From: a virus
Length of the DNA stretch: 64,000 nt
Reading direction: 5' to 3' (one strand)
Virus record (IMG/VR): IMGVR_UViG_3300032287_003317
Coordinates: 40,091-104,090 of that record
Under the pieces are notes generated by a model, which saw only the letters and a list, made by a program, of their open reading frames with translations, was not told the DNA's origin and searched no databases. The translations under genes were made by a program, and so were the position numbers. Positions 16,875-24,965 of this stretch are shown piece after piece. Numbering within the stretch: position 1 is the stretch's first letter; every line of letters begins with the position of its first letter.

Positions 16875-17377
16875 TAATAACATATCACATAGACAAGTTT
16901 TGGGACGATGAATACAAGCATCTGAATTATATTGATGAACCGTATAACGATGCAGACAGCGTGACTCGGTGGCAGGCAATGGGATATGAGTCCAGGATCG
17001 CTGGACATCTATGCGATATGCGTCAACCCCAACCTTCGTGGAATCACAAGTTTATTGAACTGTATGAAAGCATGGGCTGGAAAAATATTGGTACAGCCTA
17101 CTATCGCATGGATTGTGGCACAGTAATGCCCACACACCAAGATCATTATAAAAAATATGTAAGTGTTTTTAACTTAGAAGGCAAGGAACATACTATTCAT
17201 AGAGCTATTGTGTTTATGGAAGACTGGGCCAGTGGACATTATTTTGAAGGACCCGGTAGTCCAATCACTGGCTGGCGAGCAGGTTTTGTGGCCGAATGGT
17301 GTTACGACGTACCACACATGGCTGCTAATATTGGTCCAACACCAAGATACACTTTACAAATAACAGGGCATAAATGA
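16871..17377 (+). CDS. Asp/Asn hydroxylase-like 2-oxoglutarate oxygenase
   Basis: The start at 16871 forms an ATGA overlap with the dehydrogenase stop. The HxD iron ligands are H-Q-D in MPTHQDHYKKY and the distal ligand and 2-oxoglutarate Arg are suggested by PHMAANIG...RYTLQITG. The FMEDWASGHYF segment closely parallels MLEDWKPGQLIWF in the protein at 44033-44740, so the two are paralogues. The substrate is unknown; context points to a sugar, amino-acid or virion-protein target. Confidence 0.7.
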   Translation: MIITYHIDKFWDDEYKHLNYIDEPYNDADSVTRWQAMGYESRIAGHLCDMRQPQPSWNHKFIELYESMGWKNIGTAYYRMDCGTVMPTHQDHYKKYVSVFNLEGKEHTIHRAIVFMEDWASGHYFEGPGSPITGWRAGFVAEWCYDVPHMAANIGPTPRYTLQITGHK

Positions 17378-18294
17378 TATCCAGCTACAATGAATGGGAT
17401 CCATTACGTTCAGTGGTAGTAGGTAGTGCAAAATACGCAAACTGGCCCAGTACGGATCCTGTATTTGCTCGCGAGTCGGAAAAAACAACCTGGAAAGAAA
17501 CACCAGTTCCCAGCGGGCCAGTGCCAGATCATATTGTCAATGAGGCCAATGAAGATTTAAACGAATTGGCCTGCACCTTATACAATCTTGGCATACATGT
17601 AATACGCCCTGCTCCACGTAACTATCCGGTCACTGGCGGTATGTACAACTATTGTCCTAGAGATAGATTGTTAATCTACGGTAATACCATTGTAGATCCT
17701 GCAATGATGTATCCGTGCAGAGATCAAGAAATCATTACATTAGACGAAGTAACACATAAATCACACGACATCAGAGTAATGCCCAGAGATGCGGGCATGG
17801 TGTTTGATGCTGCCAATGTTTGTAGACTAAATGATACTTGGCTATATCTTGAAAGTGACAGCGGAAATAAGAAAGCATACGAATGGTTGTGTGATCAATT
17901 TCCAGATGTCACTATAGAACTTGTTAACTTTTACTCGGGCGTACACATTGACAGTACTATTGTTCCCTTACGTGAAGGACTTGTTATGTTAAATGCCAGT
18001 CGTGTGTCAGACGCAACAGTTCCCAAATGTTTGCAAAGTTGGGAAAAAATTTGGGTACACGATGTAGTAGCACAAGGATTCTATGAGTATCCTTATGCCA
18101 GCAAATGGATCGCGATGAATATGCTAGTCATTGATCCCACGACAGTCATAGTAGATCGACATCAAGTTGAACTGATAAAGACCCTAGAAAGTTATCGATT
18201 CACAGTTATACCCTTAGAATTGCGTCATAGTCGCACTTTGGGTGGTGGATTTCATTGTGTGACACTAGATTTATTGCGTTCCAGCAATAAATAG
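17374..18294 (+). CDS. Amidinotransferase (glycine/inosamine amidinotransferase family)
   Basis: NEWDPLRSVVVGSA near the N-terminus is the family signature of amidinotransferases. The catalytic triad is visible: Asp145 (FDAANV), His191 (GVHIDST) and Cys295 (GGGFHCVTLDLL). These enzymes move the amidino group of arginine to an amine to make guanidino compounds. At 306 residues it is shorter than GATM (about 360-420). It overlaps the upstream hydroxylase by ATGA. With a UDP-sugar dehydrogenase in the operon, an aminosugar acceptor is a reasonable but unproven guess. Confidence 0.85.
   Translation: MISSYNEWDPLRSVVVGSAKYANWPSTDPVFARESEKTTWKETPVPSGPVPDHIVNEANEDLNELACTLYNLGIHVIRPAPRNYPVTGGMYNYCPRDRLLIYGNTIVDPAMMYPCRDQEIITLDEVTHKSHDIRVMPRDAGMVFDAANVCRLNDTWLYLESDSGNKKAYEWLCDQFPDVTIELVNFYSGVHIDSTIVPLREGLVMLNASRVSDATVPKCLQSWEKIWVHDVVAQGFYEYPYASKWIAMNMLVIDPTTVIVDRHQVELIKTLESYRFTVIPLELRHSRTLGGGFHCVTLDLLRSSNK
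18286..18293 (+). promoter_or_regulatory. T4-like late promoter AATAAATA, start-proximal
   Basis: AATAAATA ends 5 bases before the ATG at 18299, with no ribosome-binding site between. Confidence 0.5.
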
Positions 18295-18298
18295 TAGT

Positions 18299-19027
18299 AT
18301 GACTTTTGCAGACTATACAGATGCGGTCCTATCCGCTTTGACTTTTAATCCCCGCTTTGACGATGTGGTTGCTCGCAAGCAGGAAATCCTTGACGGTGTT
18401 TATCGCACCGAAAATCTTGAGCCAACCAGCATTTTATTTGTTGGATTCAATCCAGCAATACTAAGTTGTCAAGCCAAGACTATTGCAGTGACAGAAATCA
18501 GCGACTCTGCACAGGCATTTCTTAAATCCAAGAATGTAAAGTTTACCTATATCAATCCTGTGGATTTACCAAAGCATCAAAAGCAATTTCAATGTGTGGT
18601 AGCAATGGACGAGTATTTTACCTTTGCTGATAGCGATCAAGCACAGCAAGACAAAATAGCTAAAATTTGTAATTTGGCCACAGCATTTGTGGTAAGTACT
18701 ATACGTGATTATAAAAATCAGGATTACAAAGATCGTGAATTTAGTCAGCCAGTGTCAGTTAGAAATGGCAAAGACACTAGAATTTTTTTAGAAAATCACG
18801 ACTGGGATTTAAAAGATCGTACACTATGGGATACCATGATTTACGAAATTGAAGGAAGCAGTTTAAAGACATACGGCACGTTTGATCGTCGTACTATGTT
18901 TTTTAAACAGTTAGCAAAGTTTAGTATGGACGCTGGAGCCGTGAATTTCCTCGTGCATAAAAACCTGATGTACAAGAGTCTAATCAAAAAGAACTACGAG
19001 CATGTAGTTAGCATACAATTCGAGTAA
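18299..19027 (+). CDS. Hypothetical protein, Rossmann/methyltransferase-like
   Basis: Residues about 40-130 read like a degenerate class I methyltransferase core: a first strand ILFVGFNPAI, an acidic strand end TEISDSAQAF and a later hydrophobic strand CVVAMDEYFTF. No clear GxGxG or catalytic motif is visible, so methyl transfer is only a suggestion. It ends 2 bases before the tail-fibre-like gene, which suggests a virion-linked role. Confidence 0.5.
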   Translation: MTFADYTDAVLSALTFNPRFDDVVARKQEILDGVYRTENLEPTSILFVGFNPAILSCQAKTIAVTEISDSAQAFLKSKNVKFTYINPVDLPKHQKQFQCVVAMDEYFTFADSDQAQQDKIAKICNLATAFVVSTIRDYKNQDYKDREFSQPVSVRNGKDTRIFLENHDWDLKDRTLWDTMIYEIEGSSLKTYGTFDRRTMFFKQLAKFSMDAGAVNFLVHKNLMYKSLIKKNYEHVVSIQFE

Positions 19028-19029
19028 AA

Positions 19030-20295
19030 ATGGATATTGACCAACACGTAAATCAAATAGTACAAAACCTAGTAGCAGAAATAACAACAAAAGTCCAACA
19101 ACAAGCTGCGGCGGCTGTTGAGGCTAAAATTTCTGAAGTGCTTGCGGCTATTGACACCGGCACCATGCTTGGCGAACGACTCGGACAAAAAATTGATGAG
19201 CGGTTAGCAAAGTTACCAATTGATTCTAAAACAATTGAATCAGAGTTGACCAATAGAGTCAATGATTTGGTTACAGATTTAGCTACCCAAGTTCAAAGTA
19301 AATCTATACAAATAGCCAACGACACAATTCAACAGCAAGTCAATGCCATTAACTTTCAAGAGCTTTGCCAATCTGCACTGATATCTGCTATACAATCCAA
19401 CAGGTTTTCTTTTCCTGAAGCCAGTGTACCAGGTGTTGCAGTTGATGTCAGCACCTTACGATTATCCGGCGAAAATATCACAGGCGGTATAGTTAAAAAT
19501 TTTGGTAGTACCGGCATCGATGACAAGGCCACAGCTTGTCAACTGAGCATCTTTGACGAAACCACAGTGGTAGAAAATAATTTATTAACTAGAGACCTCA
19601 CAGTCAAAGGTTCAGCCACAATCGAAGGCGATTTAGTTGTAACTGGCACAGTACCACGGGATTCTGCCATGTTTGTTAGTCTAGTAGATTCGGTAGCTCT
19701 AGAAGTCAAAGGCGGATTAAACCACGATGTGTTCAGCGGATTTTCAGACTTGGTATTTAAACAGATTCGTGAAAACGGCCTGGACCTTAACAAAATTACT
19801 TTAAACGGTACTGAAGTTGTCAGTGGCGGAAACCTAAGTAACAATATCACATTTAGTAATCTACAACGTGTGGGTACTTTGGCAGAACTACGTGTTGGTG
19901 GCGAAAGTTTGTTAAGTCAAACCCTGTATACCACCAATAAGCGTGTGGGAATTAACACCATTGAGCCAGCACATGCTTTGAGTATATGGGATCAAGAAAT
20001 TGAATTTGGATTTAGCAAACGTGAAACCAATGTGGCTGTGTTTGAAACACCTCGTAACCAACGATTAGTTATCGGCACCAATGGTAAAAACAATTTGGTA
20101 TTAATGCCCGAGGGCGGAGTGGTTGTAGATAAAATTACCATTGGAACCACAACATTGTCCAGTGCCAGTATACCTCCAAACTATGATGCACCACACGGTG
20201 CTGTTGTGTTTAATTCAAGTCCCACAATTGGTGGGCCATTGGGTTGGGTAAGTTTGGGTGGTGCCCGTTGGGCCAACTTTGGTTTTATTGATTAA
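19030..20295 (+). CDS. Tail-fibre-like structural protein
   Basis: Residues 1-115 form a long heptad-rich helix (a trimeric coiled coil is likely). Then come beta-repeat segments such as RDLTVKGSATIEGDLVVTGTVP (about 195-215) and LYTTNKRVGINTIEPAHALSIWD (about 295-315), typical of phage fibres and neck appendages. The C-terminus is Gly/Trp-rich (GPLGWVSLGGARWANFGFID). It overlaps the convergent glycosyltransferase by 4 bases. Confidence 0.75.
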   Translation: MDIDQHVNQIVQNLVAEITTKVQQQAAAAVEAKISEVLAAIDTGTMLGERLGQKIDERLAKLPIDSKTIESELTNRVNDLVTDLATQVQSKSIQIANDTIQQQVNAINFQELCQSALISAIQSNRFSFPEASVPGVAVDVSTLRLSGENITGGIVKNFGSTGIDDKATACQLSIFDETTVVENNLLTRDLTVKGSATIEGDLVVTGTVPRDSAMFVSLVDSVALEVKGGLNHDVFSGFSDLVFKQIRENGLDLNKITLNGTEVVSGGNLSNNITFSNLQRVGTLAELRVGGESLLSQTLYTTNKRVGINTIEPAHALSIWDQEIEFGFSKRETNVAVFETPRNQRLVIGTNGKNNLVLMPEGGVVVDKITIGTTTLSSASIPPNYDAPHGAVVFNSSPTIGGPLGWVSLGGARWANFGFID

Positions 20296-21404
20296 TCAAA
20301 CAACACGTGGCCTAATGTGCCACTAAATTCCCGATACCAGTCGCGACCCATCATCACATTGTAATTATGATCTACAATATCTCTGCATTCGGCCAAGATC
20401 CGTTCTTGTGGTTGTTTACACAGCCATTTTAGTTGCTCTAATGCAGCATACTGACGTATAGGGTAGTGTTCTATTTCGTCATAGCTTTCGTCAATTATGC
20501 TGTTGAATGTTCGAAATCCCAAGTCACGTAACATGGCCAGACTGTATCTATTAGCAACCATAACAAATAATCTACGTGCCAGGATTGGTTTAACTATTTT
20601 TTCTGTAAAGAACACACAGTCATTATCGCAGTTGGTTTCACACACAAGACTGTAGGCTGTTTGATTATAGATATTCAGCGGCATGACTTGACTTAGGCTC
20701 ATAGTGTGTCCGTAATACTTGACAGGCTCTACTGTCCATTGTACATTTTCACGTTCAGTTAAACCTTCTTCTTCCCATAACCATTGACTATCAGTTGCAG
20801 TTTGAAAATCAATATCAAAAGTGTTTATATAAGTTACTATACCCTTATCTGCCAGTCCCTGTTCGTGTATAAAATCGTATGCACGACTGCGATGACGTTT
20901 CCTACGTCCAAGTAAAGCATCAAACATTAACGGTTTAGGTGCGTAGGGATTCAATTGGTATAGAGTTGTGGGACGCACATTTTTATAAAAATGTATGGTA
21001 GTCGTAAACCAATCCAAGAATGTGTATGTTCGGCCATTGTTTAAAGGAGGAGTTAATCTTCCACAAAGGAACCAACGCATCTTGGGCAGGTCATGACGCC
21101 GTACAAATTCCACTGTGGATGCGTGTAACTCACTGCAGAGAAGAATTATAATGTCTACGTGTTCGTAGATGTCGGCTATCTCTTGATCAATTTGATTGTT
21201 TTTTGGAAAATTTGGATCACCGTAGGGGTACGGTACTTGAAAACAAGCGACTCGCCGGCTGTGATCAGAATTAACAAAACGATCTACATCGTTGTAATAA
21301 CTCCAGTCATCAGCAGGGCGGCCGCCTAGTTCTTTAAAATGAAACCTAAAAATAGGATTGGAACGCTCTGGGAAATAAATCCCAACATCCTGATTTGTTA
21401 CCAA
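20292..21404 (-). CDS. Putative glycosyltransferase, paralogue of 14430-15647
   Basis: The C-terminal region has VFFTEKIVKPILARRLFVMVA and LRDLGFRTFNSIIDESYDEI, the same donor-site block as the protein at 14430-15647. The N-terminal half is divergent. It sits next to the tail-fibre gene, tail to tail, and directly abuts the upstream EF-hand/Lys-rich gene on the minus strand. Glycosylation of a virion or surface component is a fair guess. Confidence 0.65.
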   Translation of the reverse strand: MVTNQDVGIYFPERSNPIFRFHFKELGGRPADDWSYYNDVDRFVNSDHSRRVACFQVPYPYGDPNFPKNNQIDQEIADIYEHVDIIILLCSELHASTVEFVRRHDLPKMRWFLCGRLTPPLNNGRTYTFLDWFTTTIHFYKNVRPTTLYQLNPYAPKPLMFDALLGRRKRHRSRAYDFIHEQGLADKGIVTYINTFDIDFQTATDSQWLWEEEGLTERENVQWTVEPVKYYGHTMSLSQVMPLNIYNQTAYSLVCETNCDNDCVFFTEKIVKPILARRLFVMVANRYSLAMLRDLGFRTFNSIIDESYDEIEHYPIRQYAALEQLKWLCKQPQERILAECRDIVDHNYNVMMGRDWYREFSGTLGHVLFD

Positions 21405-21647
21405 TTATTTTTTAGCAGTTGTGGTTGCTTTTTTAACGGCAGTCTTGGCTCGGGTTGCTGTGGTTTTAGCTGCGGCTTTGGCCTTGGTTGCAACCTTTTT
21501 AACTTCAACTTTGGCTTCTTCAACCACAGCCTTTGCTTCAGCTTGGCTAACATGTCCGTCTTTGTTGGAATCGGCTTTTTTAGCAAATGCTTGATAACCA
21601 AAATATGCAACTATTACTACTCCTACTAGAATGATGACTAATTCCAT
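21405..21647 (-). CDS. Membrane-anchored EF-hand protein with histone-H1-like tail
   Basis: Three parts are visible in 80 residues: a hydrophobic anchor (about 3-20), a canonical EF-hand loop DSNKDGHVSQAE (26-37) with Asp/Asn/Asp and the terminal Glu in place, and a Lys/Ala/Thr-rich tail (about 38-80) with KKVATKAKAAAKTTATRAK, like histone H1 or bacterial HctB/AlgP tails. A strong AAGGAG lies 10 bases upstream. The tail could bind nucleic acid or acidic surfaces, with calcium tuning the fold; both are inferences. Confidence 0.65.
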   Translation of the reverse strand: MELVIILVGVVIVAYFGYQAFAKKADSNKDGHVSQAEAKAVVEEAKVEVKKVATKAKAAAKTTATRAKTAVKKATTTAKK

Positions 21648-21677
21648 TTTTAGATCTCCTTAATTGATGGATAGTAT

Positions 21678-21685
21678 TATTTAGT
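21678..21685 (-). promoter_or_regulatory. Possible late promoter ACTAAATA (minus)
   Basis: ACTAAATA on the minus strand lies 30 bases before the EF-hand gene start, followed by a good ribosome-binding site. Confidence 0.35.
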
Positions 21686-21722
21686 AGGTGTTTTATGATA
21701 TTAATATTTTTGCCCAAAAAGG

Positions 21723-21751
21723 TTGCATTTTGTTGCGTTGCAATATATAAT
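21723..21751 (+). promoter_or_regulatory. Sigma70-type promoter upstream of phasin-like gene
   Basis: TTGCAT and TATAAT with 17 bases between. A CTAAATA box follows at 21754-21760, so the gene may be read both early and late. Confidence 0.5.
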
Positions 21752-21830
21752 TGCTAAATAAAGTAGTGGTACACAAGATGCCGAATGGTTTGGGTCTTGT
21801 TCATAACATTTCGCTTAAAAGGAAAATAAA

Positions 21831-22061
21831 ATGTTTAATTTCAAATCAGTAGTAGACCAAGTAGCAACAGCAAGCAAGCAACCTTTGACATTTGTTGAAG
21901 ACAAGGCAATCCGTGCAAACCTAGAAACTCTAGTGGATTCTTATGCCGGTTTTACCAAAACTGTTTACGACACCAATTTAGAGTTGGCAAAACAAGTAGT
22001 AGAAAGCACAAAATCTGTTGATTTTACCAAGGCTTTTGAAAAGTTTACAGCCACCAAGTGA
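21831..22061 (+). CDS. Phasin-like small protein (76 aa)
   Basis: The helical, Lys/Glu-balanced sequence (NLETLVDSYAGFTKTVYDTNLELAKQVVE) resembles the start of phasin family proteins, which coat polyhydroxyalkanoate granules in Burkholderiales; it is less than half the usual length (about 180). It has a good ribosome-binding site (AAAAGGA) and is followed by a strong terminator, so it forms its own transcript. The family match is tentative. Confidence 0.45.
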   Translation: MFNFKSVVDQVATASKQPLTFVEDKAIRANLETLVDSYAGFTKTVYDTNLELAKQVVESTKSVDFTKAFEKFTATK

Positions 22062-22085
22062 TCTGTTGTAGAAATACAACACCCA

Positions 22086-22112
22086 AAAACCCCGTGAAAA
22101 TGGGGTTTTTTT
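22086..22112 (+). terminator. Rho-independent terminator
   Basis: AAAACCCC pairs with GGGGTTTT around an 8-base loop, followed by seven T residues. It ends the phasin-like gene. Confidence 0.85.
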
Positions 22113-22128
22113 ACGGCTCATATTTTGG

Positions 22129-22157
22129 TTGACCCAAAAACCCATTAAATGTACAAT
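22129..22157 (+). promoter_or_regulatory. Early promoter cassette
   Basis: TTGACC, 17 bases, TACAAT. The surrounding GGTTGACCCAAAAACCCAT stretch recurs almost exactly at 33763 and in part at 22483 and 45075. Confidence 0.7.
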
Positions 22158-22187
22158 AGTTGTATAGTAATAAACAAGGAGCGAAAA

Positions 22188-22460
22188 ATGAGCAAACTTA
22201 CAGCATACACAGTAGAAATTTACAAAGCTGATCGTCGTATCAAAGCGGGTCGCAGATTGGTTGAAAAACGTGACTTTGATCCAGTAACCCAAGATTATAT
22301 CAACAGCGTGGTTGGAGGATTTAAAGCTCGCGGCTTTATTGCAGAAGTTCACGAAACCTTTGTGACCAAGAAAAACCTCATGGGTGGCAAAGAGTTCACT
22401 GAGCGGTATGATACTCCGCATTATTGCAGTCCTGCTTCAGAATCATACTGGAGCATGTAA
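22188..22460 (+). CDS. Small hypothetical phage protein (90 aa)
   Basis: The ATG at 22188 is preceded by AAGGAGCG; a start at 22149 would lie inside the promoter. The product is basic and mixed alpha/beta (LTAYTVEIYKADRRIKAGRR). No family is recognised. Confidence 0.65.
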   Translation: MSKLTAYTVEIYKADRRIKAGRRLVEKRDFDPVTQDYINSVVGGFKARGFIAEVHETFVTKKNLMGGKEFTERYDTPHYCSPASESYWSM

Positions 22461-22484
22461 GTTAGCGGGCACTAACCTGCCCGG

Positions 22485-22513
22485 TTGACCCAAAATTCCC
22501 AAAATAGTATAAT
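22485..22513 (+). promoter_or_regulatory. Early promoter cassette
   Basis: TTGACC, 17 bases, TATAAT, then AAGGAG before the ATG at 22542. Confidence 0.7.
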
Positions 22514-22541
22514 AGTTATATTAAGTTAATAAGGAGCAGAT

Positions 22542-22847
22542 ATGACACAGAACCATTTAGCCCAGTACGATGTAGAAGAATTGCAGAGTTATTTTAGCGA
22601 TTTCCACAAGGATTTTTTTGGTTTTCGTCCACGTTATGCCACTCCTGAGCAATGGCGTAGCCGTGAGTGGTTAGAGGCTGCTATCAATGCTATCCACAAC
22701 ACCTTAGACAAAATGAAAGAGACCCCATCTGGTCGTGCCGAATTGCGCCGTCAGGGTTGGGTAGTGGAAGAGTCAGATTTTGATGTGTTGGAGCAGGCCG
22801 AACAGTCTGCTGATGCCGATTCTGAATCTTATGGGGAGAAGCTATAA
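22542..22847 (+). CDS. Small hypothetical phage protein (101 aa)
   Basis: A soluble, helical, acidic protein with no recognised family. It begins a run of genes joined by 1-4 base overlaps or short gaps up to 24125. Confidence 0.6.
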   Translation: MTQNHLAQYDVEELQSYFSDFHKDFFGFRPRYATPEQWRSREWLEAAINAIHNTLDKMKETPSGRAELRRQGWVVEESDFDVLEQAEQSADADSESYGEKL

Positions 22848-23005
22848 TGGGATTTTTCAAAGATATCCATATCGAAATCATTGAATGGTTGGCCCGAGGC
22901 CGTTCAGTAGAAGAAACTTATATCTACTTCAAAGACTATGTGACCATGGAACAGGTGCTGGCCATGGCCAATCAAGAATATGATTCGGATCCAGTTGACC
23001 AATAA
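22847..23005 (+). CDS. Small hypothetical protein (52 aa)
   Basis: The stop and start share one base (TAATG) with the previous gene. The product MGFFKDIHIEIIEWLARGRS is helical. Its last codons (GTT GAC CAA TAA) contain the -35 box of the next promoter. Confidence 0.6.
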   Translation: MGFFKDIHIEIIEWLARGRSVEETYIYFKDYVTMEQVLAMANQEYDSDPVDQ

Positions 23006-23023
23006 TTCAAACTGTCATATAAT
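22995..23023 (+). promoter_or_regulatory. Early promoter with -35 inside a coding end
   Basis: TTGACC lies in the last codons of the upstream gene, followed by 17 bases and TATAAT; the next ATG is at 23030, 6 bases after the -10 box. Confidence 0.6.
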
Positions 23024-23029
23024 ACTATT

Positions 23030-23263
23030 ATGAAACTAGATCGAAACAATTTTAAACTCAGCCATCATGTATGGCACAAACGAGCATTTGACCCTGCCAG
23101 CGCCGAGGACCTGCGTGTGTACCAGGACTTTTTATTAAACAGCCGTTGGAAAAATGGATGTCCTTTTGTGATCGAATGGCCGTACTTGACTGTGACTGAT
23201 TTGATCAAACACAAGATTGTAAAGCATCATATTGCCGGATTAATAAAACAGGCACGGGCGTGA
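23030..23263 (+). CDS. Conserved small phage-type protein (77 aa)
   Basis: The pattern KLSHHVWHKRAFDPASAEDL followed by WKNGCPFVIEWPYLTV looks like a short family found in T4-like phages whose function is unknown. It overlaps the following lipoprotein gene by 4 bases (GTGA). Confidence 0.6.
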   Translation: MKLDRNNFKLSHHVWHKRAFDPASAEDLRVYQDFLLNSRWKNGCPFVIEWPYLTVTDLIKHKIVKHHIAGLIKQARA

Positions 23264-23559
23264 AACTGACGGCTGTCCTGTTGGTTGCACTATCGTTGGT
23301 TGGTTGTGCTACAAGCCATAGGTCCGGTCAAGCACTCACTTATGACCAATTGGATGCCTTGCGATATACCAATGCAGACTGCCCGCAGTTGGATCGCCAC
23401 ATAAAATTTATCGAAACACAATTACGCCTTAAGGGCCTGCTCAACGTGGATCCAACCACGCTAGATGAACCGGATCGGGTATATAATGCCACAGCTCGCA
23501 TACTGATATGGAATTTGCGTATTGGTTGTACCAACCCCACCAGGTTCGGCAACAAATGA
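23260..23559 (+). CDS. Small lipoprotein (99 aa)
   Basis: A GTG start gives VKLTAVLLVALSLVGCATSH, a lipoprotein signal with lipobox LVGC. The mature part holds two Cys and is helical. It is the first of three exported proteins (23260-24889). An outer-membrane location is likely; no family is recognised. Confidence 0.65.
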   Translation: MKLTAVLLVALSLVGCATSHRSGQALTYDQLDALRYTNADCPQLDRHIKFIETQLRLKGLLNVDPTTLDEPDRVYNATARILIWNLRIGCTNPTRFGNK

Positions 23560-24125
23560 AACTGGCAATAGCACTGACGTTATGCGTGGCCACATCAACC
23601 GCGGTGGCAGATTGCTATATGAGATCAAACATTACCTTGTGGAAACAACCCATAAATGCCGAACCCACAGACATACAACGCCTGGTGGTACCGGATGACA
23701 AAGGCCAAAAATGTGTATTGAGATATCGCTTGCACGTGGGCAACGAATGGAAAACGGTAGAAGGCACAGGAATCGGGAGAACCGAAACTGAAGCATGTGC
23801 CCAGGCATTACAACTCACCCGTGGATCAATTTTAGAAGAAGTTGAACCCAATCGTGTACGTGCTGATACCCAAATGGTATGTTCGGATTTACCGGACATT
23901 CGTGTGCGTCCAGTACGCAAGGGCGAATTGATCTGGGAAAGTGAAGCAGACTTGCATAGCCATGCTTTAGAAAGAAAACAGCCGTATTTCTTTTGGAAAC
24001 AGGCCCGGTGTCGTAAATTTATTGAACGCACCAGCCAGGACCAAAATCTAATCATTTATCAAGGTGTCATGTGCCAATCGACCACAACTGCAAATTCAAA
24101 GTGGTTGGTGCTTGACAAATATTAA
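23556..24125 (+). CDS. Exported hypothetical protein (189 aa)
   Basis: Start at 23556 by ATGA overlap gives a clear signal peptide (KLAIALTLCVATSTAVADCY, cleaved near residue 18). The mature protein has about seven Cys, probably disulfide-bonded, and a TETEACAQALQLTRGSILEE segment like a small repeat domain of envelope proteins. It is co-transcribed with the lipoprotein upstream. Function unknown. Confidence 0.6.
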   Translation: MKLAIALTLCVATSTAVADCYMRSNITLWKQPINAEPTDIQRLVVPDDKGQKCVLRYRLHVGNEWKTVEGTGIGRTETEACAQALQLTRGSILEEVEPNRVRADTQMVCSDLPDIRVRPVRKGELIWESEADLHSHALERKQPYFFWKQARCRKFIERTSQDQNLIIYQGVMCQSTTTANSKWLVLDKY

Positions 24126-24140
24126 CCGTAATTGTATAAT
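24112..24140 (+). promoter_or_regulatory. Early promoter, -35 inside a coding end
   Basis: TTGACA, 17 bases, TATAAT. The -35 box lies in the final codons of the upstream gene; the LPP20-like gene starts at 24173. Confidence 0.65.
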
Positions 24141-24172
24141 GTTGTTATAGTAACCAAACCGAAAGGTATAAA

Positions 24173-24889
24173 ATGAAGAAGCTTTTAATTGTTGTAGCAG
24201 TAGCAGGTTTGCTTAGTGCCTGTGGATCCACCAAGCACCAGACTCGTGCAGACTTGTATCCAACAGGCCCAACCCCGGGTCAACAATCCAATGCAATCAG
24301 CCAGGCACCCGAGTGGATGACCAAATTGCCCAAGAGTGCCAATGCTGTGTACGAAAGTGCTACTGCAACGTCGGGTGACTTTGCCATGGCAGATATGAAA
24401 GCCAAAGCCATTGCCTATGCCAAGATTTGCACAGCCGCTGGAGGCAAGGTTCGTAGCCAGGTCAAAGTGTTCACACAAGACAATGGTACCACTACCACAG
24501 AAATGAGTGAAATGGCTATCCGTAGTATTTGCCCAGACGTTGACATCACCGGTGTAGAAACTGTGGAAATGAAACACGTGGCCGACGGTAATCGTATCCG
24601 TACCTATGTGCTGGTAGCTTTACCGATTGGCTCAGCCAATACCATGAAAACAGCCAAAGAAGCGGTTCGCAATAGCAAAGAAGCTTTTCAAGAACTGGAC
24701 GAAATCACTGGTAATTCCAAAGCCGAGCCCGCAACAACGCCAAAAGGCCAAGAAATCAGTGTAGTCCGGCCCGATGGTAGCACCGGTACACTGAACTTGT
24801 TGCAGGTAGAAAACGAAGAGTATAAAGCTCGTCGTGCAGAAGCTATCAAAAAACCTGGTGCTGTGGTGGGACAAGTTACCATTAACTAA
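24173..24889 (+). CDS. LPP20-family lipoprotein
   Basis: The signal ends in lipobox LSAC (Cys17). The segment PEWMTKLPKSANAVYESATATSGDFAMADMKAKAIAYAKICTAAGG is characteristic of LPP20-like lipoproteins, with a later YVLVALPIGSAN strand. These are outer-membrane lipoproteins of unclear role in Gram-negative bacteria. The C-terminal 60 residues are a charged extension. In a phage it may modify the host envelope. Confidence 0.75.
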   Translation: MKKLLIVVAVAGLLSACGSTKHQTRADLYPTGPTPGQQSNAISQAPEWMTKLPKSANAVYESATATSGDFAMADMKAKAIAYAKICTAAGGKVRSQVKVFTQDNGTTTTEMSEMAIRSICPDVDITGVETVEMKHVADGNRIRTYVLVALPIGSANTMKTAKEAVRNSKEAFQELDEITGNSKAEPATTPKGQEISVVRPDGSTGTLNLLQVENEEYKARRAEAIKKPGAVVGQVTIN

Positions 24890-24900
24890 GCCGTTAATGA

Positions 24901-24965
24901 TATAATAAAGTGGTAGTTAATGCTCTCGTGGGGTACGTTATAAATACCTTAGCGAGGGCATTTTC
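24901..24965 (+). promoter_or_regulatory. Leader with TATAAATA late box and hairpin
   Basis: TATAAATA, an exact T4 late consensus, lies at 24939-24946. It sits inside a hairpin whose arms AATGCTCTCG (24919) and CGAGGGCATT (24953) flank it. The SprT-like gene starts at 24966. A TATAAT at 24901 may be a separate weak promoter. Confidence 0.45.
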
